From Mesorhizobium liriopis (lineage in GTDB: Bacteria; Pseudomonadota; Alphaproteobacteria; Rhizobiales; Rhizobiaceae), in contig NZ_JAMXQS010000007.1 of assembly GCF_024053505.1 (NCBI RefSeq), positions 1 through 64,000 on the forward strand: a DNA stretch of 64,000 nt. Direction: 5' to 3'. Every line of letters begins with the position of its first letter. Positions within the stretch are counted from its first letter, which is position 1. Below the pieces are notes generated by a model. The model was given only the letters and a program-made list of their open reading frames with translations, was not told where the DNA came from and made no database searches. The position numbers were made by a program, and so were the translations under genes. Below, one piece after another: positions 24,964-33,738 of this stretch.

Positions 24964-27443
24964 CGATCTCTCCCAAGAGCCGACAGCATAATGCTCGTAG
25001 CAAGCCCGAGGATGACCGCGAGACCGGCAAGCGCGCCCGAATAGGCGAGGACGTTGGCGGAAAGCCAGTTGGCCGCGATCAGGCGATAGTTCGAAAGAGC
25101 GGCCGGCTGTGGGTCCGACAGGTTGAATTGACCGACCGGGATTTGGGACAGCCGGTTGTTGGACGGGTTATAGGTGGTGATATGGCCGCCGATTTCGGCC
25201 CAACTCGCGCCGCGCGCGACCGCGTTGACGCCATCCGCGAGCATGGCTGCACTCGGTGCCGTCACCACGGTCCAGGTCGCAGTGCCGCTCGGGCTCGGGT
25301 TCTGCGCCACAACCAGGCTGGCATCGCCCCCTGGCGTAAACACCTCGGACGCTGCAGGCCGGATCCGCAGGGTGTCGAGCGAGATATCGAAATTGCGCTC
25401 CAGCCAGTCCTGGAATGACGAAACCTGGCCGCGCCAGTCGCTGCCGCGCAACTGGTCGCGCCAGCGCTCGAAGGTGGCATCCGTGTTGTCGGGCGCCTGC
25501 GGCTGTTCCCCGCTCTGGCTCCATCCCGTGCGGCTCGTCTCGGAGATGCCGACCTGGGAAAGGATTTCCGGGGCGATCGAAGCAATGGGGCCGACGAAAA
25601 GCGCATTGCGGTCGCTCGCTGCAGCGGGCGATGCATTGAGGTCGATATTGACAGGCCGCCCGGCAGCGACCGACATGCGGCCGAGAACCGTCGCAGCTGC
25701 CGAAAAGCTGGCAGGGTCGGCGCGGTCGAACAGAACAGGTACCGGATGGTCGGAGCGGCCGTAAGGCGCACCGGTCCCCCCCGTGGCTGAAAGGTTCGGC
25801 CGCTGCGTGATGCGGGCATAATCCGGCATCACCCATTCGGAACTGTCGAAGAGAACGAAACGGCTGCCAGGCAGGGCCGTGGTGCCCGGTGCGCAGAGAT
25901 TATCGGCTTCGGTCAGCAGGATCGCCTCGAACGCGACCGTGTTCACGCCCGGCCTGAAATGCGTCATCGGCACCTTGATGGGCAGATGGCGCAGGATCGA
26001 GCCGCCGGTGTTGGTGATCGGCAGGGTCGAGGCGATCGAACCGTTCACGTAGATGTCGATGTGGGAGCCCGGCTGCACGTCGGGACTGTAGGCCGCATCG
26101 AGCAGAATTCGCGCTTCACCATAGGATTGGGCGTAGAAGTCCGATGGCACGCCGACCGTGAATTCGGTGCGAAAGCGGCGCCCCGAGAATTCTTGGGTGG
26201 CGACGCCAAGATCGGCGAAGCGGACATTGCTTCGCGTGAACAGCATGGGCGGTTCAGGCGTGCGCCACGATCGCGTGGCGATCACGGTACGCTGAACATC
26301 ACGACTGCGGTCGAGCGGGGTGAGAAGGCTTTCCACCGCTCCGTTGATGGCGTTCCAGTTGGGACCGGAGATCACAAGGGTCGAAGGGCCGAAGGTCTTG
26401 TCTTCGATCAGCCCCGCCACGCCGTCGATGTCGCTTCCCAAAGGCAGGCGTTCGACAAGCCCAGCGAGTTCTTGGGGTGTTCCCATCAGCACGTTGAGCG
26501 AACCAGGGCCTGGCTTGGGCGCTGTGCGCGCCGAGATCGCGACCGACTGGTTGGGCATGTCGGCGGTCAGGGCCAAGGCTTCCGAAAGACGGAGGGCGGG
26601 TGCGGCCGTTGCCGGCTGCGCGAGACCCGGCACGACGAGATTGAAGCGCGTACGACCGTCGGCATCCACGCCGATCGCGCGCAGGTCGTCGAGCGAAGAA
26701 AGCTTGATGGCCTCGGGGGACGAGAAATCGATGAACGTGCGCGCCGGGTCGATCTGGGTCCAGAGTTCGTAGGTGGACTGGATCGTGCAGTCGGTGCGGT
26801 GGCGCTGGGTTGCCACGAACTCGATATCGTTCCAGCCGGGCTTCAGGCTGTTGGACGGCAGCGAAAAGGACTGTTCCTTGACGTTGGAGGATGATGAGAT
26901 GGGCTCATCCACAAGCTTCTGGCCGTTGATGTGCATTTCGAGGCGGGACGCCTCGGGCGCGACCACCACGGCGTTCTGATAGGCAAGCCGCAACCGTGCT
27001 TCGGATGCGGCCTGAACCGGCGTGAGGTAGATCGACCACGCGCGGCGGCTGTTTTCACCCGACAGAGTGAAGTCGTCGAAGGGAAGAAGGTAGCGGCGCG
27101 TGAGCGTGGGGTCGCCGACATTGAGCGGCGCGCCGGTGCTGGTGCCGTCCACGCTTGTGCCGTTCGCCGGCTGTTCGGTCTCGCCCGTTTGCGTGGGCGC
27201 AGGGGGCGCTTCGTCCTGTGCCGTCGGATCGGGCGTTGCAGGGCTCGGCTGGGGTGCTGCCGGCTGCGCAGGGGTCGGCTGGGCAGGAGTCGGTTGCGGT
27301 GCTGCGCGCGGCGCTGGTGCAGGCGTGCCGGCAGGCCGCTCGGTGCCCATGTCGAAGGGAGCGGCCGGTTGCGCGGCATCCTGCGCGGCTGCGGCGTTCA
27401 GGAGAACGAGAAGAGCGGTGGCGGAAAGAAGCAGCGATCTCAC
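24960..27443 (-). CDS. bcsB: Cellulose synthase regulatory subunit BcsB
   Basis: An 827-aa periplasmic subunit anchored in the inner membrane. It has a signal peptide ending NAAAAQD, a long Pro/Ala/Gln-rich linker (about residues 25-110), two carbohydrate-binding/flavodoxin-like repeats (for example PFDDFTLSGENS and the later GVPSDFYAQSYGEARILLDAAYSPD) and a single C-terminal transmembrane helix (about 795-822). BcsB guides the glucan from the BcsA channel into the periplasm and is required for activity. The GTG start overlaps the bcsA stop. The linker is unusually rich in proline and alanine. Confidence 0.94.
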   Translation of the reverse strand: MRSLLLSATALLVLLNAAAAQDAAQPAAPFDMGTERPAGTPAPAPRAAPQPTPAQPTPAQPAAPQPSPATPDPTAQDEAPPAPTQTGETEQPANGTSVDGTSTGAPLNVGDPTLTRRYLLPFDDFTLSGENSRRAWSIYLTPVQAASEARLRLAYQNAVVVAPEASRLEMHINGQKLVDEPISSSSNVKEQSFSLPSNSLKPGWNDIEFVATQRHRTDCTIQSTYELWTQIDPARTFIDFSSPEAIKLSSLDDLRAIGVDADGRTRFNLVVPGLAQPATAAPALRLSEALALTADMPNQSVAISARTAPKPGPGSLNVLMGTPQELAGLVERLPLGSDIDGVAGLIEDKTFGPSTLVISGPNWNAINGAVESLLTPLDRSRDVQRTVIATRSWRTPEPPMLFTRSNVRFADLGVATQEFSGRRFRTEFTVGVPSDFYAQSYGEARILLDAAYSPDVQPGSHIDIYVNGSIASTLPITNTGGSILRHLPIKVPMTHFRPGVNTVAFEAILLTEADNLCAPGTTALPGSRFVLFDSSEWVMPDYARITQRPNLSATGGTGAPYGRSDHPVPVLFDRADPASFSAAATVLGRMSVAAGRPVNIDLNASPAAASDRNALFVGPIASIAPEILSQVGISETSRTGWSQSGEQPQAPDNTDATFERWRDQLRGSDWRGQVSSFQDWLERNFDISLDTLRIRPAASEVFTPGGDASLVVAQNPSPSGTATWTVVTAPSAAMLADGVNAVARGASWAEIGGHITTYNPSNNRLSQIPVGQFNLSDPQPAALSNYRLIAANWLSANVLAYSGALAGLAVILGLATSIMLSALGRDR

Positions 27444-29644
27444 AGCGTGCTCTCCGCGATGCGGGCTTCCACAGCCTCGTTGCCGCCGCGCGTGCGGGCC
27501 GCGCGCCAGAGATAGACCAGTCCGCGATAGGTCTGGAACAGAGCCATACGGAAGAAGCGGATCGTTCCCATCAGCAGGCCGGGATTACCGCGTCGCGACA
27601 GCTGGAACTGCGTCCACTGGTTGGAATTGGCGAAGATCAGGTCGGCCACGAAGCGATGGTGGTCGGGAATGGAGGGCCGATAGCGGCAGCCGATGAAACC
27701 GCCATCGGGCGTGCGCTCGAAATTGCGGATCAGGATCGGCAGGCCGCCTTCGCGCTTTTCGGCGAAGGTCTGGAACTGCAGCTCGCCCATCATGTCCTGG
27801 GTGAGTTCCGGCAGCTGGCCGAAGACCTGGACGCGTGCGCCATGGACGGACACGTCCTCGATGGTCGCCTGGAAGCTCTGCTCGCCGATCTGGAAGCGGG
27901 CACGGCGGCTGACCTTGACGCGGCGCGTCGCGGCGCGTTCGCCGCGCTCGGACACGACGCCCAGCGCACAGCCCGCCATCACGAGGTTGAGCAGGTTCCA
28001 GGCACCCACCACCAGCGTCACATCGGCCTTGTAGGGCTCGTGATAAACGCGCCATGCGGTGACGAAGACGGCCGCGAGCAGAATGAAGAAGATGATGAAG
28101 AAGGGTGCGGCGATCTCCGAGAGACGGCTTTTGGCGATCGACTCGTCCTTGGCGGTCACCTTGAAGGTGGGCTTGCGCGGGTTGAGGATCACCGAGATCA
28201 CGGCCGGCAAAAGGTGGATCGTCTGAACATATTCGTAGAGTTCCGAGATCCACGGCCAGCGGAACTGCCCGTAAAGGTAGTTCTGCATGATCAGGTTCAC
28301 GAGCATGTAGCTCAGCGTATAGGCCATGAACTCGCCGCCCGAGGCGGTGAAGATCTCAAGATCGAAGAACAGGTAGAAAAGTGGGGCGACCAGGAAGATC
28401 GCGCGCGGAAAGGGAAACAGCCAGAACAGCGTCGAGGACATATAGCATAGGCGCTGCGGCAGCTGGAGCCCACGCTTGAGCGGAGGAAACCGGAAGCGCA
28501 GGATCTGCAGCATGCCTTGCGCCCAGCGCGAACGCTGGCCGATGAAGGAGGCGAAGGTCGCAGGCTGGAGGCCGGCGATCAGCGGCTTGTCGACGTAAAG
28601 CGAGTGCCAGCCGCGACCATGCAGTTCAAGCGCGGTTTCGCAGTCCTCGGTGATCGAGATGCCTGAGAAGCCGCCGGTTTCCATGAGTGCCGCGCGGCGC
28701 AGCACAGCTGCCGAGCCGCAGAAGAAGGCAGCGTTCCACTTGTCGAGGCCACGCTGGATGACGCCGTAGAACATCTCGTTCTCCGACGGCATCTTCTCGA
28801 AGGTCTGGAGGTTGCGCTCGACCGGATCGGGGTTGAGGAAGAAGTGCGGCGTCTGAACGAGAAAGAGCTTCGGGTCGTCCTTGAAGTAGCCGACCGTTTC
28901 GGTGAGGAAGTCGCGTGCGGGTGCGTGGTCGGCGTCGAACACCACGATCAGCTCGCCGGTGGACTGCGCCAGCGCATTGTTCATGTTGCCGGCCTTGGCG
29001 TGCTCGTTGCGCTCGCGCGTGAGGTAACGGCAGTCGAGATCGGCGGCGAGCTGCTGGAGCTCGGCATGGCGGCGCTCGGCGCGGTTGGCCTCGGCCACCT
29101 TGTCGGCATTGCGCTTCTGCGCCGTGCCGCCATCGTCGAGCAGCCAGACGGTGAACTTGTCGGCCGGATAGTCCATCGCCTTGGCGGCGGCCAGCGTGTT
29201 GGCGAGAAGTTCGGCATCCTCATTATAGGTCGGCACGAAGACGTCGACGGTGGGCAGCTGGTCGCGCGGGCCGATATTGGCCGAGCGCGAGGGGCGCGGC
29301 GGCAGGGGGGCTGCCACCACGAACAGGCTGAGCGCCAGCATGAGCACGCTGTACATCTCGGCCAGATAAAGCAGGAAGCCGGGAATGAAGTTCTCGGGCT
29401 GGTTGAAGGGCGGCAGCGTCGAGGTCGTGCGCCAATAGACGTAGCGCAGCACGATGGCCGTGCCGAAGGCGAGCGAGATCAGGCGGAACACGCCTTCGGG
29501 CCGCAACAGCTTCAACAGCATCATGCAAAGCACGATCGAAACGCCGGTGATGAGCTGGCCCTGAATGTTGATGGGCAGGGTGATCAAGGCAATCACGAAT
29601 GCCGCGATCATGGCCCAGACGAGGAGGATGAGAGCCTTTTTCAT
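27440..29644 (-). CDS. bcsA: Cellulose synthase catalytic subunit BcsA with PilZ domain
   Basis: A 734-aa processive GT2 enzyme in the inner membrane that polymerises UDP-glucose. Four N-terminal hydrophobic helices precede the glycosyltransferase domain with Asp170-Asp171 (LLDDGG), Asp237/Asp239 (FDADHA), Thr332-Glu-Asp (TED) and Gln370-Trp374 (QRSRW). More helices and a C-terminal PilZ domain follow, with an RxxxR-type segment (RAATR) and DVSVHG at about 597-602, so it should be activated by c-di-GMP. ATG at 29644 starts right before the first helix; the frame's upstream part lacks support. bcsN lies 240 nt upstream on the same strand; that gap may hold a separate promoter. Confidence 0.96.
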   Translation of the reverse strand: MKKALILLVWAMIAAFVIALITLPINIQGQLITGVSIVLCMMLLKLLRPEGVFRLISLAFGTAIVLRYVYWRTTSTLPPFNQPENFIPGFLLYLAEMYSVLMLALSLFVVAAPLPPRPSRSANIGPRDQLPTVDVFVPTYNEDAELLANTLAAAKAMDYPADKFTVWLLDDGGTAQKRNADKVAEANRAERRHAELQQLAADLDCRYLTRERNEHAKAGNMNNALAQSTGELIVVFDADHAPARDFLTETVGYFKDDPKLFLVQTPHFFLNPDPVERNLQTFEKMPSENEMFYGVIQRGLDKWNAAFFCGSAAVLRRAALMETGGFSGISITEDCETALELHGRGWHSLYVDKPLIAGLQPATFASFIGQRSRWAQGMLQILRFRFPPLKRGLQLPQRLCYMSSTLFWLFPFPRAIFLVAPLFYLFFDLEIFTASGGEFMAYTLSYMLVNLIMQNYLYGQFRWPWISELYEYVQTIHLLPAVISVILNPRKPTFKVTAKDESIAKSRLSEIAAPFFIIFFILLAAVFVTAWRVYHEPYKADVTLVVGAWNLLNLVMAGCALGVVSERGERAATRRVKVSRRARFQIGEQSFQATIEDVSVHGARVQVFGQLPELTQDMMGELQFQTFAEKREGGLPILIRNFERTPDGGFIGCRYRPSIPDHHRFVADLIFANSNQWTQFQLSRRGNPGLLMGTIRFFRMALFQTYRGLVYLWRAARTRGGNEAVEARIAESTL

Positions 29645-29884
29645 GCCGAGACAGCCTTCATGTCCGCCGGGCATGGGGCGTGTGGTTCCCATGCGCCGAT
29701 CACTTCAAGCCGGCCGGCTTGTCTCTGTTCCCAAACAAGACCTGCCTGGAACCAGTCAAACGCGACCTGGCTCCAAGTATAAGCAGAAGTCCCCTGCCGA
29801 AGCATGAAGCTCAATGATCGGGATACGGGGACAGATACCATGGAGTTTCGCGGATACTTAAAGAAGCGTTAAGCCGAGCATGGC

Positions 29885-30958
29885 TCAGTTTCGTGACGGG
29901 GCTGAGGGATCTGGCGGCGAACCGGCGGGCGGCGGCGGAACAACTGTGCCGGATGCGGGAGCTGTCAGCGCGGGCGCAGGCGCCAACGGAACCTGTCTAA
30001 CCGGCTGAACGAACTCAAGCGACTGGCGCGGGCTTTGCTGGGCCGGCACCGCGCGCACCGGTTGCTGGCCGGGGGGCGGCGGAACCAGCGGGCCGATCGG
30101 CTGCGGAATGGGCTGCGGCTCGACCATCACGGCGGGCGCGGTGGTCTCGGTCCGCACGGCAGCTCGTGACACGCGGCGGGGAGCACTGCTTCTCGGGCGG
30201 GCGGGTGCGGCCGGCGCTACGTTGTTGAAGCCCGTTTCGCCTGTCGGATAGATCGCACTGCCCGGACGGCCCAAGCCCACCGCTGGCGGCAGGGTCGCGC
30301 CATAAGGGTTCCAGTGACGGTCGCGATAGAAGGCGTTCAGCGTGAAATTATACATCAGGCCGAGCAGGTTCGCCTCGCTCGAGCCGGCGCGGCACACCCG
30401 CATGCGGATGCGGATGGCGCCTTTCTCGCGAAACAACGTACGCGTCGAATTGGTCGATGACAGGGTCTGCCAGGCATACATGCACAGATCGCCGCCGCGC
30501 GTGCGGCCCATCGCATAGCCGAACGGGCCATAGCGGTTCTGCACATAGAAGGGCGACAGGTTCATCTTGACGCCGGGAATGGCGCTGCGCGCTTCCGAGC
30601 GCCATTTCAGGTCGGTGCGGAAGCCCTCGGCCACACCGTTCTGGGAACCGAAGCGCGCATCGCGCGGCCCGAAAAGCTGCACCAGAATATAGTTCTGGCC
30701 CGGCACGGCTGCGTCGGTTTCGAGATAGATGCGCTGCTCAACCGTGTTGGCGAGTTGCTCCTGCGTGACCGACGTGATGGTCGGTCCGCCCGGATCGGGC
30801 ATGGCAAAGGCGGTCTCGTTGGAAACGGTCTGCAGTCCGGAGGTGGTCTCGATCGGCACGGGCGAGGCGCAGCCTGCAAGGCCCATGAACAAGCCGAAGC
30901 AGCCCGCCCAAAGGGGTGCGAGCCGGAAAGCGGCGTCTCTTTTTTCAGACCAAGGCAC
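29885..30958 (-). CDS. bcsN: Cellulose biosynthesis protein BcsN, lipoprotein
   Basis: A 357-aa protein with a lipoprotein signal (GLAGCASP), a conserved BcsN body (about residues 40-230, with ILVQLFGPRDARF and YGPFGYAMGR) and a Pro/Gln/Arg-rich C-terminal tail of over 100 residues. BcsN occurs in cellulose operons of Agrobacterium-type alphaproteobacteria; its role is undefined but it is probably envelope-located. The frame opens with TTG at 30967, too near AGAAGG to be used; GTG at 30958 sits 10 nt from that site and is my choice. First gene of the cellulose cluster, divergent from imuA. Confidence 0.88.
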   Translation of the reverse strand: MPWSEKRDAAFRLAPLWAGCFGLFMGLAGCASPVPIETTSGLQTVSNETAFAMPDPGGPTITSVTQEQLANTVEQRIYLETDAAVPGQNYILVQLFGPRDARFGSQNGVAEGFRTDLKWRSEARSAIPGVKMNLSPFYVQNRYGPFGYAMGRTRGGDLCMYAWQTLSSTNSTRTLFREKGAIRIRMRVCRAGSSEANLLGLMYNFTLNAFYRDRHWNPYGATLPPAVGLGRPGSAIYPTGETGFNNVAPAAPARPRSSAPRRVSRAAVRTETTAPAVMVEPQPIPQPIGPLVPPPPGQQPVRAVPAQQSPRQSLEFVQPVRQVPLAPAPALTAPASGTVVPPPPAGSPPDPSAPSRN

Positions 30959-31196
30959 TATGCTCAAGCCTTCTCGTGGCAGTGGGCGTTGCTGCTTAGG
31001 GCAACTCGGTTAGGAGCCAAGGGTTAAGACTTGCAACTTGCGCGAAGCGGGAGTGTCGGAAACGTTCCGCAAGGGCAAGCATTTTCGTGAAACTGGTTTC
31101 CGTTTGATTGCCTGTGTTGCATGCATCCAACACAGGTGGATAACAAGAAAAAATTCCTCTCGGTTCTTGACTCTCCGAAGCGCTGTGGAATTTATA

Positions 31197-31211
31197 GAAC
31201 ATAACAAGAAC
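31197..31211 (+). promoter_or_regulatory. LexA (SOS) box upstream of imuA
   Basis: GAAC, seven bases, GAAC is the complement of the GTTC-N7-GTTC direct-repeat LexA box known from alphaproteobacteria. It lies 25 bases before the imuA start in the 277-bp bcsN/imuA gap. LexA is therefore expected to repress imuA-imuB-dnaE2 until DNA damage. Whether it also touches the divergent bcsN promoter is open. Confidence 0.85.
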
Positions 31212-31235
31212 TCGTGATCCGGAGAGACGACCGTC

Positions 31236-32249
31236 ATGGCCCCCGCCACGGCGCATGACGCCGTTTTTGCCTTGCGTCGGGAAATCGCCCGCATCGAAGG
31301 ACGGATCGCCGAGACGCTCGATGGGTCGGGCGTCTTGCATCGGTCATGCGAAGAGCCGGACGCCATTCCGCATGGCACGGTGCTCAGGCGCGAGGGCAGG
31401 GCGGATGCGCTGCTTCGCTTGCAAACCGGCGTGGAGCGGTTCGACGCGGCACTGCATGGCGGCGTGCCTTTTGCCGGTTTGACGGAAATCCACGGGGCTG
31501 CGAGCCGCGATGCGGGCGCCGTGCTGGGCTTTACGCTCGCGCTTCTTGGGGCTTCCTCGCGTGTGAATGGCGCAGCGAAACCGCTGCTCTGGATCGGCAC
31601 CAAGGACGGTGTCGCCGAGGCGGGCTTGCCTTATCTCGCCGGGCTCTACCGGCTTTACGGCATTGGGCCCGAGCATCTCATCCTGTCACGGGGCGACCGC
31701 GCGGCGGATGCCTTGTGGATCGCGGGTGAAGCGGCTGGCTTGCCGAGCTTGGGTGCTGTGCTGATCGAACTGCGCGGCAGCCCGTCCGCGCTCGATCTCA
31801 ACGCCACGCGGCGCCTTCAGGTGCGAGCACGGGAAGCCGGGCGCCCGGTTCTGCTGCTTCGCCAGAACGCTGTCTCCGAACCCACTGCCGCGCCCACCCG
31901 CCTCCATGTCGCGCCCGCACCCTCGGCTTTACGCGAGACGCTGGCCGGGCCGCTCGACGGCACCGTCGGCTACCCGGCCTGGCGCGTGAGCTTGAGCAAA
32001 AGCGCCAACGGCGCCGCACCGTCTGACTTCACACTGGAATGGAACTTCGATGCCAACAGTTTCCGAGAGCGAACCGAGCGGGAAACGGCGCTTCCTGGCG
32101 CTCTGGTTTCCGTATCTCGCGGTGGAGCGGATCAGGCGCGCCCAGATGGGGCCGAACTGGCGCAAACACGAAGCGAACCTGCCGCCCTTGGTCACGAGCC
32201 GGCGCGAGGCGAACGCCCAGCGCATCGCGTCCTGCGACAGGCGGGCTGA
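31236..32249 (+). CDS. imuA: Translesion mutagenesis accessory protein ImuA
   Basis: A 337-aa RecA/SulA-like protein. The central part GVPFAGLTEIHGAASRDAG, with LGFTLALLG following, is the typical ImuA core; WRVSLSKSANG and TLEWNF near residue 265 mark the usual family end. It works with ImuB and DnaE2 in damage-induced mutagenesis. The frame runs 200 nt into imuB, giving about 70 extra residues ([13 protein letters not shown] onward, then an Ala/Arg/Pro-rich run); such a long overlap is unusual. The ATG follows GGAGAG and a LexA box. Confidence 0.9.
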   Translation: MAPATAHDAVFALRREIARIEGRIAETLDGSGVLHRSCEEPDAIPHGTVLRREGRADALLRLQTGVERFDAALHGGVPFAGLTEIHGAASRDAGAVLGFTLALLGASSRVNGAAKPLLWIGTKDGVAEAGLPYLAGLYRLYGIGPEHLILSRGDRAADALWIAGEAAGLPSLGAVLIELRGSPSALDLNATRRLQVRAREAGRPVLLLRQNAVSEPTAAPTRLHVAPAPSALRETLAGPLDGTVGYPAWRVSLSKSANGAAPSDFTLEWNFDANSFRERTERETALPGALVSVSRGGADQARPDGAELAQTRSEPAALGHEPARGERPAHRVLRQAG

Positions 32250-33738
32250 AGCTCTGGGCCTGCGCCCCGGCACCGGTATCGCCGATGCGCGTGCGCGCCA
32301 TCCTGAGCTCGTCGTCGAGCCGGAAGACACTCACGCCGACCGCCATCTGCTTCTGACATTGGCCGACTGGTGCGACCGCTACACGCCTTTGGTCGGGCTC
32401 GATGAGCCGGACGGGCTTTTTCTCGATATTTCCGGCTGCGCACATCTGTTCGGCGGTGAGGAGGCCATGCGAACGGATGCCCTGGCGCGGCTCGCACGAC
32501 AGGGTTTCGAGGCCCGCGCCGGGCTTGCCTCGACGCCCGGTGCCGCTTGGGCGCTGGTTCGCTACGGCTCGGAAGCGATGCAAAGCCGAGGCATCGCGCA
32601 GGCTGAGGAGCGCCAAGCGCTTGCCGCCATGCCGCTCGGTGCGCTTAGGCTCGAGGCGCAGGCGCGCCAGGGGCTCGAAAGCGTTGGGCTGAAAACGGTG
32701 GGCGTGGTGGCGGATGCACCCCGCGCGCCGCTCGCGCGCCGTTTCGGCACGGCCTTGATCGCGCGGCTCGATCAGGCCTTTGGCGCTTCGGACGAGGCCA
32801 TCTCGCCGCGCTTTGCACCGGCTCCCCTATCGGCCGAACGCCATCTGTTCGATCCGCTCCAGGAGCCGGACAGAATCGAGGAGCTTTGCGGCCATCTCGC
32901 CGTCACCCTGCGCCCCGACCTCGAGCGCCAGGGGCTCGGCGTGCTCGAACTGGAACTGGCGCTGTTTCGTGTCGATGGCGTGGTGAGCCGTGTCCGCATC
33001 GCGCTGTCGCGGCCGACGCGTGAGCCTGCCGTGATCCGCCGCATCTGCCGCGAAAAGCTGAGCGCCTTGGGCAATGCGCTCGAACCCGGCTACGGTTTCG
33101 ACCTCGTGCGCCTGTCGGTGACGGCGAGCGCGCCTTTTGAAACGCCGCAAACGAGTTTGGTTGCGGAAAGCCGCAAGGGCGACGAGGCCGCAATCGCGCT
33201 TCTCGCCGACCGCATCACCGCACGGCTCGGCGAAAGCACGGTGCGCCAGCCGACTTTACGCGACACGCACTGGCCCGAGCGCGCGGTGGGCTTCGTGCCC
33301 TTCGGCCGGCTCGACGGCACGCCATCCGACAACCTCGCCATCCCTGCGCGCCCGATGCGCCGCCACCCCGTTCGTCCCATCTATCTTTTCGCGCCGCCCG
33401 AGCGCATCGAGGTGACGGCGGCCGAAGTGCCCGAAGGGCCGCCCCGCCAGTTCCGCTGGCGCCGCGTGACGACCCGCGTGGTGCGCTCCGAAGGCCCCGA
33501 ACGCCTTGCCCCCGAATGGTGGCTCGACCCACAGCCGTGGGACCCGCCACTGATCGATCCCAAGACCGAGGAGACGCAGGAAAGCGATCTCGGCTGGACC
33601 GGCCAGAAGGCGATCATGCGCGACTATTTCCGCATCGAGGACGAAGACGGCCGCCGCTACTGGCTGTTCCGGCAGGGTCTCTACGGCACCGGTCCTAACG
33701 GCGTGCCGCGCTGGTTCCTGCATGGGCTTTTCGCATGA
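32050..33738 (+). CDS. imuB: ImuB, inactive-type Y-family polymerase
   Basis: A 562-aa Y-family polymerase relative. After a short N-terminus comes [19 protein letters not shown], typical of ImuB, then the palm and fingers region ([20 protein letters not shown]), little-finger region, and a C-terminal segment [22 protein letters not shown]. ImuB lacks the usual catalytic acidic triad and acts as a hub that ties DnaE2 to the sliding clamp. It begins inside the 3' part of imuA in another frame, and ends with an ATGA overlap with dnaE2. Confidence 0.92.
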   Translation: MPTVSESEPSGKRRFLALWFPYLAVERIRRAQMGPNWRKHEANLPPLVTSRREANAQRIASCDRRAEALGLRPGTGIADARARHPELVVEPEDTHADRHLLLTLADWCDRYTPLVGLDEPDGLFLDISGCAHLFGGEEAMRTDALARLARQGFEARAGLASTPGAAWALVRYGSEAMQSRGIAQAEERQALAAMPLGALRLEAQARQGLESVGLKTVGVVADAPRAPLARRFGTALIARLDQAFGASDEAISPRFAPAPLSAERHLFDPLQEPDRIEELCGHLAVTLRPDLERQGLGVLELELALFRVDGVVSRVRIALSRPTREPAVIRRICREKLSALGNALEPGYGFDLVRLSVTASAPFETPQTSLVAESRKGDEAAIALLADRITARLGESTVRQPTLRDTHWPERAVGFVPFGRLDGTPSDNLAIPARPMRRHPVRPIYLFAPPERIEVTAAEVPEGPPRQFRWRRVTTRVVRSEGPERLAPEWWLDPQPWDPPLIDPKTEETQESDLGWTGQKAIMRDYFRIEDEDGRRYWLFRQGLYGTGPNGVPRWFLHGLFA

